From NCBI GenBank assembly GCA_935421135.1, contig OW285191.1:7697504-7761503 (forward strand): a stretch of DNA of 64,000 bases, read 5' to 3'. Made by a program: the position numbers and the translations under genes. Positions 1 through 11,576 of the stretch are shown here, in pieces. A model generated the notes under the pieces. It saw nothing but the letters and a program-made list of their open reading frames with translations, ran no database searches and was not told where the DNA came from. Each line of letters opens with the position of its first letter. Within the stretch, counting starts at the first letter, position 1. Source of the stretch: Bugulina stolonifera (lineage: Eukaryota > Bryozoa > Gymnolaemata > Cheilostomatida > Bugulidae).

Positions 1-1287
1 ATTACTACAACACGTATTCAAGATAATAACTTTTTGTGGGAGATTTTCAATATACGGTATACATGTATGCGTCCGAACCACATAATTAGTTTTATAGTTG
101 CTAAGTTGTATTCAATTTCTTTAGATATACACCCATGGGGAGACAGAGGCTGGGACATACATGTAGAAGCATAGTGTCATATAATAGGCCTACCTGGTTT
201 TCTGGTCTCTGTAATTGCAGCCCCCATCTCCTCGTGAAGTTTGTTCAATAAACATGTTAGGAATTCTTCAGCATCTCCCTGTTTGCCTCTCTGGTACAAG
301 TTTTCTGAGAGCTTCATGTTAGTCAGCACATTATACACATAGCTAGGCACAAAGGGAGCCCCCTGATTCAAATCCTTCCATCTTCTAGCTGTTACCTCCA
401 GCTCTGTGAATTCATTGACAAACTCCACCCTGTAACAAACATATTCATGTATTATATTATCTGATATATATAAGCCCGCTCCGTGTAGGAAAATATGGAA
501 CCTGATGTATAAACTACCTTGATATTACTACTATTAGTAATATGCACATGACACTCTTGGTACTATTGTTTCCCAAATGTGTATCCAGACAGTTATGACT
601 CACATGGAATTGAGTACAGGTGTACTAGTTTTCTCCCGGGAGAGGGTTGGAAATGCAGGAAGTGATTTGAGTAGTCGGTAGAATGGAGGGCAGGCAAGCA
701 GAGTCTGTAGAGTAGAGTTAACATAGCACCAATTTCCCTGGTTTATGAGTCTCCTTGCTTGTATAGACACGGTGGCCTGGCTCAGTCGATAGTTAGAGAG
801 CAATGCTAGAAACAGAATACACATGTGCACGCTTTACTACATGTACATGTGTGCCACATTTAGACTTGCTATTATTATATATCTCACACACCTTGTACAT
901 GTACTATATTGTATATTACTATACAATATATATCACATACAGCATGCATGTATTAATTCTATTAAGTTACATGTATATACAACATACATCTACATGCATT
1001 CCGATGTGTTATATATGACATTGTGCATTCAATTAGTTCTGCTACCCGCTCTAACATATAGTATAGCATTGACTAGTTGACTTACCTCCTATCTCACTGC
1101 CGACCGCCACCACTTCTGCTTCTTTATGAAAGGCAGCATGGGTAGGGTTGGCCCTGCTACATCTAGGTGGTAGAGAGCTAGCGAAAAGACTAGCCCAGGT
1201 TTTAGGGGCAGATGGAGGGGAAGATGGCTGAGGCACAGGCGGGTAACTGTTCACCGAGGCTACTGATGTCACAGGCATGTCTTCCAA
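1..1287 (-). CDS. USP10: USP10-like ubiquitin carboxyl-terminal hydrolase, partial (5' half of gene; continues off the left edge)
   Basis: Deubiquitinase of the USP (C19) family, which cleaves ubiquitin from substrate proteins. Three minus-strand exons can be joined: 1287-1086, 805-604 and 429-194. All have GT-AG borders, and the phases fit (67 codons plus 1 nt; 2 nt plus 66 codons plus 2 nt; then 1 nt). Exon 1287-1086 carries a Pro/Ser-rich stretch ending in KTWASLF, like the region before the catalytic domain of animal USP10. Exon 805-604 holds the Cys box LINQGNWCYVNSTLQTLLAC, with the catalytic Cys in the N-x-G-N-W-C context. Exon 429-194 holds GDAEEFLTCLLNKLHEEM, the QDAEE-type motif. 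The His box and C-terminus would lie left of position 1. The true start is not settled: the first in-frame ATG in exon 1287-1086 is at 1278, but an in-phase exon with a good donor ending at 1814 may precede it. The family call is secure; orthology to USP10 rests on WASLF and the wording around the Cys box. Confidence 0.88.
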
Positions 1288-2304
1288 CTACATCGGAAAC
1301 CAATGCCGATTAAATATACATGTGACTTAAGGACAAGGCTATCTCAAAATACATCCTAGTTTCTCAAGAATCTAGTGGAAAATTAATTCTGCTACATTCA
1401 AGTCTGCCGAGTAGCTATTGTATAACTACTCCTGGTTTTTACTGTGTGTATACATGTATGACCACAATATGGCCTTGGAAAAGAAGTAAAATAGTAAAAA
1501 GAATTTCTGGCATTATGGCATCCACATGGGTAACAGCTAAATAAATATAAGTGTAAAATATATTTTATTTCACCGTGAATACCCAGTGAATCACAGATAT
1601 CATGCGAATGTTATACTAAATACTCTAAGTGTAAATTATTTCAACTATAGCATGAACAGAAACTTCACAAGATTTGTTTTTCCACCATCCTCTCAAACAG
1701 TTAAATCTTTATTTTATAAATTCCATGTCATGTACCTATGAAGAATTTGATAGATTTTAGGAAAAATGACACTAGTTAGACCTACATTATAAATACATAG
1801 TATGAATTCTTACCTGTTGTCTTAGTATCCAAATAGTGAGCTGGTAAAGAAAGTTTAATGTTCTTTGGCAGGGTGATTTAATAAACTGCAAATAGACTTT
1901 AATATAACCAATGTATAGTGGTATAACAAGAAGATCCCAACTTGTGAAACTATGAATGTGGACTGGCTAGTCTTGCAGCAAGTAGAATACTGAAGGAACT
2001 TTGTTTGGCAGTGTTCTTTTATACCAAGGTGAATAATTAACTATAATTATAGATAGCTATTATAGATACCCACAGGAAAAATTAAGCCTAAGTACCAAAC
2101 AAAGGCAGGAACAATGAATGGGGAAAACCAGTTTAAATTATGGGGCAATTAGGATGGTGCTATGAGGATTAGTGTCAGTGTATATAATTATATGTATTAG
2201 TATAATCCTGTTGTAGTTGTAGACATTAACAGTTCAGTATACATGTAGTATGAAATAAAGTTTCTCTAAAAACTAAAACAATATTAAGTAATGATGAATA
2301 CTAA
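1288..2304. other. Non-coding stretch; possible upstream USP10 exon ending at 1814
   Basis: AT-rich DNA with no convincing long coding frame. On the minus strand a clear splice donor (CAACAG, then GTAAGA) ends at 1814 and is in phase with the next USP10 exon. The frame before it is open only for a short way and has no ATG that I trust, so it may be 5' untranslated or the end of a first exon. Nothing else was recognised. Confidence 0.3.
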
Positions 2305-3125
2305 GATGAGACATATTTTTATATTTACATTGACTCCTTACATTTGCACTTTATAGGTGGAAAATATCCACTTGAAAAGGTTAAATAACACACATCGTAA
2401 GAATGAACCTGAGAGCATAAAGAAATATAAATACCAAAAACTATACCAAAAGCAATCAAACAAGTTGAACTAGGCATTAACAATAAAAAAGACCTGATGG
2501 CCAAACACCTATTGCAATGCTAAAACTATCACTTAAAGGAGGCAAAGGACATAACATACTGCAAACAGAAAATGTAGAGACATACTCAAAGATAAAACTA
2601 ACACACAAATAAAATATGCAGGTAAAAGATTAAGTGAATATTTTAACATAGAAGACAAAACAAGTTAATACCATAAGAATAATATCATGTACAATATTAC
2701 TTGCTCAGACGTTGATTGTAGAAAAGAGTATATTGGCGAAACAGCTAGAAGATTAGAGGAGCGGATTAACGAACACAAAGATAGACAAAACAGACAATTG
2801 ACAGTGTTGTACAACACAACATCAAAGAAGGACATAGAAATATTACTGAAGAAAATGTACTAAGTAGGAATAGAACCAACAACAACATTAGAAGTAAAAT
2901 ATTAGAAGCATTGTACATCAGACAACATAAACCAAAATTAAATATACAAAGACAATCTCATCCATTAAAACTATTATTACACTTTGATGTATAGTTTTAA
3001 TCCCTTCATTTGTGTAATTCTATTGTATATGTAGTTTTAAGCTTTCCTTTTTAACCTAGTAGCCCCTCTTAGCTTTGTCTCTTTGATGTATTTATCTAAT
3101 ATATAAAATTTCTATCCAATTGCAA
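2305..3125 (+). mobile_element. Penelope-like retroelement fragment with GIY-YIG endonuclease remnant (copy 1)
   Basis: From 2687 the plus strand reads CRKEYIGETARRLEERINEH, the GIY-YIG nuclease signature seen at the C-terminus of Penelope-like elements. A frameshift near 2800 breaks the frame. In the next frame the text resumes with QHNIKEGHRNI and, further on, KILEALYIRQHKPKLNIQ up to about 2994, so the C-terminal end is recognisable. No reverse transcriptase lies upstream, so this is a truncated, dead copy. The 3' sequence (about 2975-3110) matches 6955-7090 closely, showing a second copy of the same family. The segment 2308-2346 is repeated in inverted form near 7143-7180. Confidence 0.75.
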
Positions 3126-4330
3126 TATCAACACATTTAAAGAGTTCTTCCACTGACATAGCCAACCTGACACTTTAATTATGGTTGAAGAAATTAATCT
3201 CTATTCATTGGGTAACACCTCTGTCATTCAAATAACTCATTCAGTTCTGAAGAATTCAAAATTGTAATCAGTATATTTTGATGCAGATTCTTACATCATG
3301 CCACAAATTTAAGATTATTGCAAGTGTAGTAACTGAAAAAACTGCAAATAGATAATCAAAAGTAATATTCTATACTTATCAAGCGTGTTCAATTACTACA
3401 CATTCACCGAGTGAAGTGCCTGTCTTATCTGGGAAAAAATGTAACTACTACTACATTCCAATTTTTTTGTGAAAAGTATAAAAAAGCTTTAAGGTTTTCA
3501 GAACTGGCAAAAAGTAGACAGTTATAAAAAAAATCATTCCCACTTATGAGCACAAAGTTTTCAGAAACTGTATGTGCGTGTACATGTACATGTATGTAAC
3601 TCAGTCTCAAAATTGAATTCAAAGTCTAGCAATGCAAATCAAAGAGGTCGTCTAAACAGTACCCATTAAGCCATGCAATTATTACATAGAGAACCGGCAA
3701 GAACCTGTTAAAGAAAGGTGACATCTTACTCCTTTGAGACATATTATCCTGAAATTCTCCAAGTTACTGTAGAGTTGGTATATTTCATTATACCTTTTAT
3801 ATAATGCATAATATGCATTTCTCATATTATAATGCATTCACATTATAATATAAAGCTTTGGTGACACTCTTTATCAACAGTTCTGAAACCCAATAATTTT
3901 AGGATTTATCTATCCCAATGGTGAGAATAATAATTACAGAGTGTTATGTGTTCTACTCTACTCAATAATTATATTCAATATAATAATTGTACTCAATAGC
4001 ACAATAGAGATATGACACATTGAGTAGAGAGATTAGTACAGTTCTGACAGTTAAATTATCACAATTATATAAAAGGTACAGTAGCTAAAACTCTACTGTT
4101 CTTGTGTAATACTAAATCTGACACTTTAATTATAAACAAATGAATTATTCAATATGAATTTTCCTGTTTGCATGCCACTGTCTTTTAAGGAACTGCGGCA
4201 TGGACTAGCAGATCCCTAATTATTGTGACCATTTTAAAAATCTGGCATAAAATCTTTTAATTGTTAATAAAATTGAAAATATGCTTACATGATAATGTGA
4301 ATTTATTCTTAGAACATACAAAGACCGACA
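3126..4330. repeat. Dispersed repeat R1, copy a
   Basis: Blocks at about 3400-4330 match 17380-18430 along most of their length, with shorter matches at 13500-13960 and 24470-24630. Shared landmarks include CTGACACTTTAATTAT, ACAAATGAATTATTCAATAT, TGACATCTTACTCCTTTGAG and GAAACCCAATAA. The copies differ by many substitutions and small indels, so they are old. No coding frame is conserved. The repeats recur around the eIF1A copies, which suggests they were carried along in segmental duplications or served as the recombining sequence. Confidence 0.7.
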
Positions 4331-4931
4331 AACTGCATCCATGAGATAGAACTGTTTATAAATCACTATGGTGGCTGTTTTTTATGAATTGGTACACAAC
4401 ACATGGTCTGATTTTGGTACATTCCAGCAGTCCTAAATAGACATATTCGGAAATTGTGCTGTTGGCTAATGGCACGGAAATGAAAGTAGCAATTTATGTA
4501 TATGATTACTTGCTTATATGCACTTAATTATATCAATTCTGGCTTTCCTTTCTTTGTCATAGTATGACCCCTTCTACTAGTGCAACAACAACTACAGGCA
4601 CTCAAAGTACATGCTGTACCTCTCTACCTTTTTTGCTTGCATCTCAAATAGACAATTATGTTCATTCATTGCATTAACCACTCCATGTGAACTACAGGAA
4701 ACTAAGTCATAATCGACTTCTATCATTTTTGTAGAAATAGTTCATTAGAATGAATACTGAGTGTGGTTTATTGTGTAGATAAAGAAATGATTTTATTGGT
4801 CACAGATGTACAGTATATTTTGTGTAATACAAGTTCTATATAGCATTGAATCATCACTAATAAAATTACAACCATCATTAGTATGTAGACAGGGATTACA
4901 ATCATCATTAATACATTGATTAGAATCATCA
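4331..4931. other. AT-rich intergenic DNA
   Basis: No gene, tRNA or repeat with a clear boundary was recognised. The part 4850-4940 has a short imperfect repetition of 'atcatcatta' type words next to the stop of the eIF1A paralog, whose 3' untranslated region probably lies here. Confidence 0.4.
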
Positions 4932-6282
4932 TTAGTATGTATACATGGTCTCCTCATGACTCTCACGGACTTCTTTACTCTCGGCTAAAACATGCAAACA
5001 TATACAAATTCAACAACAGTAAAATGAAGGTTGATAATTATTATAATCTTACATTAATAACACTAGAACAGATGTATATGACAATAAGAGTACAGTATAC
5101 ATGTTATAAGTATTGTGATTACCTCAGCTTACATACATTACTACATAATTAAACAGAACTTAAAGAAGTGGTACTGAAACTGATATCTTACCTAGTTCAA
5201 TGATCTCTCCAAGTGTTTTAAGTTTTCTGGCCTCATAAGAATAATACTTCCAAACAACTGTTCCATGTGTATCAAAATCTATATCTTCAGTACTCAGTAG
5301 TACAATGTCCGACAGAGTTAACCATGCCTGCAAATATAATGCAAGTAAGCAATAAAAGCATTTTATAAGTCAAGAATATCCAAACTAAAGGAGCGAATTC
5401 TATCAAGTAAATTAATGCCACAACTCTACCAGTGTGAGACTGTATAACAGAATAATAAGCCTACATGTACATGATTGTACAATGTACATACCTTCTTCTT
5501 TATATCTTTACTGTAGTTACACAACCTGTATGTACCATCTGGACATGTTACCTCAACTTGATATCTAGTCAAAATCTTAGTTACTCTCCCATATTCTGCA
5601 ATCAAATCATGCGCACACTGTGTAATATAATAATATACATACAGCGGTTATGAAGAACTAAACAACAGCATTGTTAACAACACACTTAGATTAGACTAAC
5701 CTGAAAAACCAGGCAATGATGGTAATGTAGAAAATATTCTTACCTTCTCCTTCCTCTTTAAATCTGAGTTGACGATTTAGGTCAGCCATTTCAAACTTTA
5801 CTCTCCTCATATTTGCTTTTACGTTTCCTAACAAAATATTTATGAATTTGTGAATAAAAGATGGTTTAAATTACATTTAACTACAAGTGGGTAGCCACAA
5901 AATATCTTTTCCTAAATATATTTTGTATAATGTATTTTTAGCAAGGAATCTATTTTATGTTTATATATTATGTAAATTTACAAATCTAGCAATGTTCTAG
6001 CCATATAAGAATTCTAATGATTCAGTATTTAGTATACCGAGATGTTGTCTTTTGCTTGAAACTAAATTCAGTTTTAAAATACTTTCCTCGTACTAAATTC
6101 ACTACAACTTTCATAGTGAATTCACTGCCATGTTCCCATATTACGTGGGATTGAAGTACATGTACATGTATATAATGAACTGGTACTATTGAACCACTTT
6201 AAGCTGGTATACTGCAAGCACCCTTATATGAGAGATCTCAGCTGTGAGACTATTATAATAATTTACCTTTATTCCTTGGCAT
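4932..6282 (-). CDS. Diverged eIF1A paralog, complete 5-exon gene, 130 codons plus stop
   Basis: OB-fold protein of the eIF1A family; eIF1A binds the 40S A site and promotes scanning and start selection. Exons (minus): 6282-6267, 5827-5744, 5595-5492, 5327-5192, 4984-4932. All have GT-AG borders and phases 1,1,0,1; coding length is 393 nt. The start MPRNKG is the family's MPKNKG. LNRQLRFKEEGEEYGRV matches the canonical RELVFKEDGQEYAQV region, and YEARKLKTLGE matches ADEARSLKAYGE. Exon lengths 84 and 104 equal those of the plus-strand copy at 15.2 kb. The Gly/Arg-rich N-terminal tail is altered, and the C-terminus is a short charged tail ending MYTY instead of the acidic end that binds eIF5B. 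The reading frame is unbroken and the promoter looks good, so it is probably expressed, but its core is far more divergent than that of the 15.2-kb gene. Ribosome binding is inference. Confidence 0.82.
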
Positions 6283-6376
6283 GTTGCTTTACTGGTCAAA
6301 ATTAAATGGTTGTATAAGTTTAAACTATCTTTATGTCTGCTGTAATGTAGAATGAGTCTTTATCAAGTGAATTTCA

Positions 6377-6464
6377 CTTATATAGTGCTTTTAATGCAAG
6401 GTATACACACATATTGTTAGCCAATAGGAATTTGGGGGTGGAGCCTCTTCTCTTTTTATCCAAT
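6377..6464 (-). promoter_or_regulatory. Core promoter of the minus-strand eIF1A paralog (TATA box and two CCAAT boxes)
   Basis: Read on the minus strand, TATATAAG lies at 6384-6377, about 95 nt before the ATG. Inverted CCAAT boxes lie at 6421-6425 and 6460-6464, with a C-rich GC-box-like stretch between them. The eIF1A copy at 20.5 kb has the same design: TATATAAG about 97 nt before its ATG and two CCAAT boxes behind it. The shared layout supports descent of the promoter together with the gene. Confidence 0.6.
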
Positions 6465-6479
6465 CACAGTTTAGTAACA

Positions 6480-7180
6480 TAAATGTTTAAAGATATCTTC
6501 CACTCACATAGCTAACCTGACACTTTAATTAAGGATAAAGGGCTTCAGTGTAAAAACTTATAGAATATACCAACATCCAAAAATGTTAGGTTTTTTTGTT
6601 TCTAAAAACATAAAATATACACAGGTAATATATAAAGTGAATATTTTAACATAAAATACAATACAAGCAAATACCATGAGAATAATATCAGTTACAGAAT
6701 TACTTGGTCAGATGTTAATTGTAGAAAAGAATATATTGGTGAAACAGCTAGAAGATTAGAGGAGCGGATTAAAGAACATAGAGGTACAGAAATAGGACAA
6801 TTGACAGTTGTACAACATAACATCAAAGAAGTACATGGGAATATTAATGAAGAAATTTACACTAACCAGCTAAGCCATACGTAATAGTGCAATTATATTT
6901 ATTATAGTAAATACATTTCTTTGAGGGAATTTTAATCCATAATACATATATTTATTATTACACTTTGATGCATAGTTTCAATCCTTTCATCTGTGTAGTT
7001 ACATTGTGCATGTAGTTTTAAGCTTTTTTCTGAACCTAATAGCCCCTCTTAGCTTATTCTCTTTGATGTATTTATCTAGTAGATAAAGTAGCCCTTAATT
7101 TCCTGACACTTCATACCTCCTATAATGATGTATGGATATACATGGAAATGTAAGGAGTCAATAAAAATATAAAAACACAT
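6480..7180 (+). mobile_element. Penelope-like fragment with GIY-YIG remnant (copy 2)
   Basis: About 6710-6850 encodes VNCRKEYIGETARRLEERIK and then QLTVVQHNIKE, the same nuclease fragment as copy 1, but the C-terminal part after about 6860 has decayed. The 3' flank at 6955-7090 matches 2975-3110. The 5' flank at 6480-6535 matches sequence that lies 3' of copy 1 (3125-3185), so the two copies are rearranged relative to each other. The end at 7143-7180 is an inverted match to 2308-2346. There is no reverse transcriptase; it is a dead copy. Confidence 0.7.
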
Positions 7181-7559
7181 TACAATATTACATGTATATT
7201 GGTCTTATTTAATAATCACTCGGTAGTTGTTCAACACGCAATGATTCTGACTTAGTACTGTGATTATTTCATTTATTCACATGGATAATGTTATTATATT
7301 ATTATTCCTATATATACTCAGTATTTACTGGTGTACACTACATATACATATACATGTATTGGACATGCACGGTATATTTAATGATAATTGGTGCTAGACA
7401 GTTTAGAAAGATGGCAACTTCAGCAAGATAATCAATGCATGGGAAGTGACTTAGAATTTAATAGAAAGTGGTTGGTTAGACCGCAATCATTGAAAGTTTG
7501 CTCCAAACCTTACATAGTTTTTACATTAAATGCTTGAAAAAATCTCTCAGAGAAAATTG

Positions 7560-8214
7560 ACAATTTATTCAGCTCATGACATTTTAGTCATTAAAGGGGA
7601 AAATCACAAATTTTGAAGTGATTCTAAAGTGATAGTTCGAAATCTGGCGGTTCCTGACGTCATTTCCACAAATATCAAAATACGCGTTTTTATCCAAAAA
7701 ATCGGTTTATCTGATTGGTCATGGGCGCATCCTTGTTGGTAGTCTAAGATCTGCAGACTTACACCGATATGCGAGGTGATTAATATATGCCTCGTTAAAT
7801 CCACTATATTGCTATAGCCGTGCTGTTTCCGGTAAGTTCGCGCATTCACAGTTTAGTGGTTTGCGACGGCCACTTGTGTTTTTTAGTAATTTCCAAAGTT
7901 TTCTGCTACTTACACTCACTTGTCTTTTATACTGACTAATAGCTCACGGCATATTCTACAATGTATATTCATCCGTCGGTAAGAAATCAAATCAAGTTAT
8001 ATTATAATAAGTATTTGTTCATTCTTTTCTAATCCTACTAGATTATTTCCCACCGACTCTGACTGACAGTCACTGCAGTTTCACTGAACTATAAAAAACG
8101 CTAGTTTCAATTTGTTTAAAATAATTATTTATCATCAATTATGTTTGTTTTTATTTATTTATGCACGTAATTAATTAATAACTGTTCTCCCATGGGTTTC
8201 ATTGGTAGTTCAGC
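7560..8214. promoter_or_regulatory. CpG-containing promoter-like block with a CRE site
   Basis: Locally richer in CG than its surroundings. Contains a full cAMP-response element TGACGTCA at 7655-7662, an inverted CCAAT box (GATTGGTC) near 7710, several CGCG and GCGC words, and a possible TATA-like TATAAAAA near 8090. No first exon was found on either strand. It could equally be part of a transposable element; the beginning, around AAAGGGGAAAATCAC, looks like a repeat terminus. Low certainty. Confidence 0.25.
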
Positions 8215-8325
8215 GGAGCTAGCAGTGACTCTCAGTCAGATTCGGAGCTAGCAGTGACTCTCAGTCAGATTCGGAGCTAGCAGTGACTCTCAGTCAGATT
8301 CAGCTAGCAGTGACTCTCAGTAAGT
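8215..8325 (+). repeat. 29-bp tandem repeat, 4 units
   Basis: Units start at 8215, 8244, 8273 and about 8302 (the last lacks two bases). Each contains GCTAGCAGTGACTCTCAGTC. The first three are identical. An inverted relative of the core (GACTCTGACTGACAGTCACT) sits upstream at about 8056-8075. The copies abut with no spacers, so this is a minisatellite and not a CRISPR array. Confidence 0.9.
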
Positions 8326-8544
8326 TTCCGTGGGAAATACAACATGAACTGAAGCTGCAATAAAATCACTTTTATTTCTTTGGCATCAGATTGCTGTTGA
8401 CTAGACACAAGACAAATGAATCACCAGTTACTGCTTACTTGCCGCTGTCAAACAATCAATTGAAGGCAATGGAAATCAATATAATAATATATCATTCAAT
8501 TTATTTAGACCTATAAAAAGTATAAGCAAACCAGGGATTCTTTT

Positions 8545-10314
8545 TTCTTAGCAAAGTATAAGCAAGAGAGAAGGACGACCAAGAAAGAAGTTAGACGCAT
8601 GAAGACCAGCTTCCTAGTTAATAAGATATGTGGTCCATTGGCGAGAGGTAACTCCAAACCTTTCTTCCGTCACCTTAGAAACACAAGGATGCAATGTCCT
8701 CCACCCATGAGCCTCCAAACAAATGACACCCAAACCACAGATGACCCAGAAGAATGTGCTGATCTATTGAACAACTTTTTCCAACAACAGTTCTGCCAAG
8801 ACCACAGTATTAATGAAATTCCACCACTGGACGCTCCAGATGAAAGTGTAGAGATAACAGAGGAGGGTGTAGCTAAACTTATTGTTTCATTAGGGAATGG
8901 GAAATCTCCAGGACCTGATAGGATCCGAAAGCCAGACCTCATGGTGGACATCCTAACCACTACTACATGCCTCAGCCATATTTTTCGTGCCTCCATAAAA
9001 TCTGGCCGACTACCAGATCAATGGAAAATGGCTCATGTAACCCCGATTCACAAGGGAGGCGAACCTAGCCAAGTGTCAAACTATAGGCCCATCTCTTTAA
9101 CATCTATACCGTGTAAAATTCTAGAGCATATTGTTCTGCACCACATTAATAAGAAACTTGACAGCTTCCTCCATAACAGACAACATGGGTTCCGGAGAGG
9201 TATGTCTTGCGAAACTCAGCTGTGTGCCACCTATCATGACCTAGCAAAATCTATGGAACAAAACAAAACAACACATGCCCTTATATTGGACTTCAAAAAA
9301 GCTTTCGATAAGGTGCCACACAGTCTGCTACTACAGAAGCTAAGAACGATCCCCGACTTGGATCCAACCCTTATAAACTGGATTCAAGACTTTATTACCA
9401 GACGGAAACAAAGAGTGGTACTGAAGGGACATAGCTCAGGTATTTGCGCTGTAACGTCTGGGGTGCCCCAGGGTTCAGTCCTAGGACCCACCCTCTTCTT
9501 AGTATATATAAATGACTTGCCAAACACAGTAACTTGTAATGTCAGTCTCTACGCGGACGATACACTCCTATACCAAGAAGTGAACAATGATCAGGAATCC
9601 ATGGAGTTTCAGAAAAACATTGATGCTGTACAAGAATGGTCCCAAAGATGGAAAATGCCTTTTAATGCATCCAAATGCCATGCGATGGCTTTCAATGTCG
9701 GTGCGCAACTACCAGCATACAGACTAGGTACTACTGTGATTCCTTGGACTGATAAAACTCGTTATCTTGGGATAACCCTACAACAGGATTTGAAGTTTGA
9801 TCAACACATCGCTCAAAAAACAGTCAAAGCAAGCAGAATACTGGGAGCTATCAAACATACTCTACACTGTGCACCGACCAAAAGTCGATTACTTGCATAC
9901 ACTAGTTTGTGTAGACCAATCCTGGAGTATGCAGACACCGTGTGGGATCCAACAAGTAAGCAGACCATTGAATACATAGAAAGGATTCAGTGTAAAGCAG
10001 TTCGCTTCATCAGTAATCTAAAGGGACGTGAAAGTGTCACTGCAGCCAAAAATCTTCTTGGACTAGTACCCCTCGAGTGTAGGAGACGAAATCATCGAAT
10101 GACTTTACTTCACAAAATTCTCCAAGATGAAGAGAGCCACAATACACTATCCTCCAGTTACAATGAAATTGTTGAAAGCCGCTCGCAAACAACCATGACA
10201 ACCAGAGCTGCAGCCAGAGGCGAACTAACATCAATTTCTGCCACAACCAATGTATACCATAATAGTTTTCTCCCTCGAACAATCCGAGATATAAGAATTG
10301 GCTATCCCGAATAA
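8545..10314 (+). CDS. Reverse transcriptase of a 5'-truncated Jockey/CR1-type non-LTR retrotransposon
   Basis: An unbroken frame of 571 codons from the ATG at 8599, open upstream to about 8545, which suggests the element was truncated inside the linker between endonuclease and RT. Numbered from the ATG: GKSPGPDRI at 101-109; WKMAHVTPIHKGG at 142-154; NYRPISLTS at 161-169; DFKKAFDKVPH at 231-241; SGVPQGSVLGP at 287-297; and the catalytic YADD at 318-321. The C-terminus has SFLPRTIRDI, the usual ending of this group. No APE-type endonuclease is present upstream, so the copy cannot move by itself. All RT motifs are intact and there is no stop, unlike the copy at 22.2 kb, so this insertion looks younger. 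A polyadenylation-like AATAAA overlaps the stop codon at 10309-10314. Confidence 0.92.
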   Translation, partial: FLAKYKQERRTTKKEVRRMKTSFLVNKICGPLARGNSKPFFRHLRNTRMQCPPPMSLQTNDTQTTDDPEECADLLNNFFQQQFCQDHSINEIPPLDAPDESVEITEEGVAKLIVSLGNGKSPGPDRIRKPDLMVDILTTTTCLSHIFRASIKSGRLPDQWKMAHVTPIHKGGEPSQVSNYRPISLTSIPCKILEHIVLHHINKKLDSFLHNRQHGFRRGMSCETQLCATYHDLAKSMEQNKTTHALILDFKKAFDKVPHSLLLQKLRTIPDLDPTLINWIQDFITRRKQRVVLKGHSSGICAVTSGVPQGSVLGPTLFLVYINDLPNTVTCNVSLYADDTLLYQEVNNDQESMEFQKNIDAVQEWSQRWKMPFNASKCHAMAFNVGAQLPAYRLGTTVIPWTDKTRYLGITLQQDLKFDQHIAQKTVKASRILGAIKHTLHCAPTKSRLLAYTSLCRPILEYADTVWDPTSKQTIEYIERIQCKAVRFISNLKGRESVTAAKNLLGLVPLECRRRNHRMTLLHKILQDEESHNTLSSSYNEIVESRSQTTMTTRAAARGELTSISATTNVYHNSFLPRTIRDIRIGYPE

Positions 10315-11139
10315 AAGTAAATCAGCGATACGCTGTATTATTGACCTTTTCACTGTAGCACACTGTTAGTAATGAGGCATTCAACTTGCACAATTTGTGA
10401 TAATAGAATGTTCTATCAACGACGAGTGAGTAACGAGCGAGTGAGTTGCTTTTACCAAAACAGGCTAAATATAAATGATGAAAGCTGTTAGTTGGAGATA
10501 GTAAAGCAACATCTCCAAAAAAGACAGTTCCAGCAGGCCGTTTCTCAACTGTGTAGATTACATTTATTAGAATACAATTCACCGATAATTAAGTTTAATT
10601 GAATGAAAAATTAATATTAAAAAGGAAAATTAATGGGTGGGGTTAGGGGTTCAAACTGCCACGGAGAGGTTTAGTTTGGAACTGTCTTTTTCCCATTGTA
10701 TTGGATTGCAGTACATCACTTCACCTCCATACTTTCTTGGTGTTCTATTTCTTCCTTTACTGCCTATTTTAATTTTATTTTAATCTTGCTAATTTTCATT
10801 TCATGGCGTGCGTTCAGATAAATAAAATTAAAATAAGCAGTAAGTAAGCCCAAGAAAAAACCAGAGATGCCAGACTCAGTTAGTTCAAGCAACATTTTAT
10901 GGCTTATTAAAAGACTCGTTTCCAAAATAAAACTTGCAAACATCTCTGGAAAAAAACTAGTATCCTATGTATGTTTGTGCAATATTATGAATCTGTTCCA
11001 CAATACTGACCATTAAGAAATTTACTTTAGCCTCAGTGACTGTGACAAACCCTATTGATACTCTTAACTATTCTTTATAATGGCATAGGCCTATGTGACT
11101 AAGAATATTGGGCCTACACTGTGGTGACTTGGTGACTAC
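10315..11139. other. Non-coding DNA after the retrotransposon
   Basis: No coding frame recognised. Near 10420-10450 there is a short GAGTGAGTAACGAGCGAGTG repetition. The first part may be the 3' untranslated region of the retrotransposon, but I see no poly(A) tail or target duplication to mark its end. Confidence 0.35.
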
Positions 11140-11460
11140 TATATCTAACTGCTACTATTACTATTGATAATTCAACTTTTGTTGATTCTATTGATACTGT
11201 AGCTACTACTGCTACTACTGGACCCCCTGGTACTACTGCGACAACTTACCACTTTTCTACGACTAACTATTATTGTAACCAACTACTACTATTACTACTG
11301 CTGATTTTAACTACTTGCATGATTACTACTAATGCAACCATAACTAACTACTGAAATCACCGTAATACAGCTACTACACTGCTATCACTTTAACTTACTG
11401 CTAACTACTACTATAAGTAACTACTTCTACTGCTAATACGAACTACAGCTAACACCACAA
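11140..11460 (+). repeat. Degenerate (CTA/ACT)n triplet-rich stretch
   Basis: About 320 bp dominated by CTACTA, TACTAC and ACTGCTACT words with many substitutions: an old, decayed trinucleotide microsatellite. No coding function is suggested, since the frames contain stops. Confidence 0.7.
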
Positions 11461-11576
11461 ATGGTTTTTTTTTTTGCTAGTAAACTGCTGCTGTGACTAC
11501 TAATACTGACGATAGTGGGCATACTATCAATGTTGAGTTGATACTAACACATACAGCTTGTTGACTTGTGTTGTAG

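Noticed and set aside
4610..4722. Alternative last exon of the minus-strand eIF1A paralog (EVDYDLVSC reading)
   Set aside because: The acceptor context is poor, whereas the exon at 4984-4932 has a pyrimidine-rich acceptor, the right phase and a start (A-E-S-K) like the other copies.
7604..7849. 81-codon minus-strand frame over the CRE-containing block
   Set aside because: No family resemblance and no splice support. The region looks like promoter or repeat DNA.
8215..8325. 29-bp direct repeats as a possible CRISPR array
   Set aside because: The units abut without spacers, there are only four, and the genome is eukaryotic.
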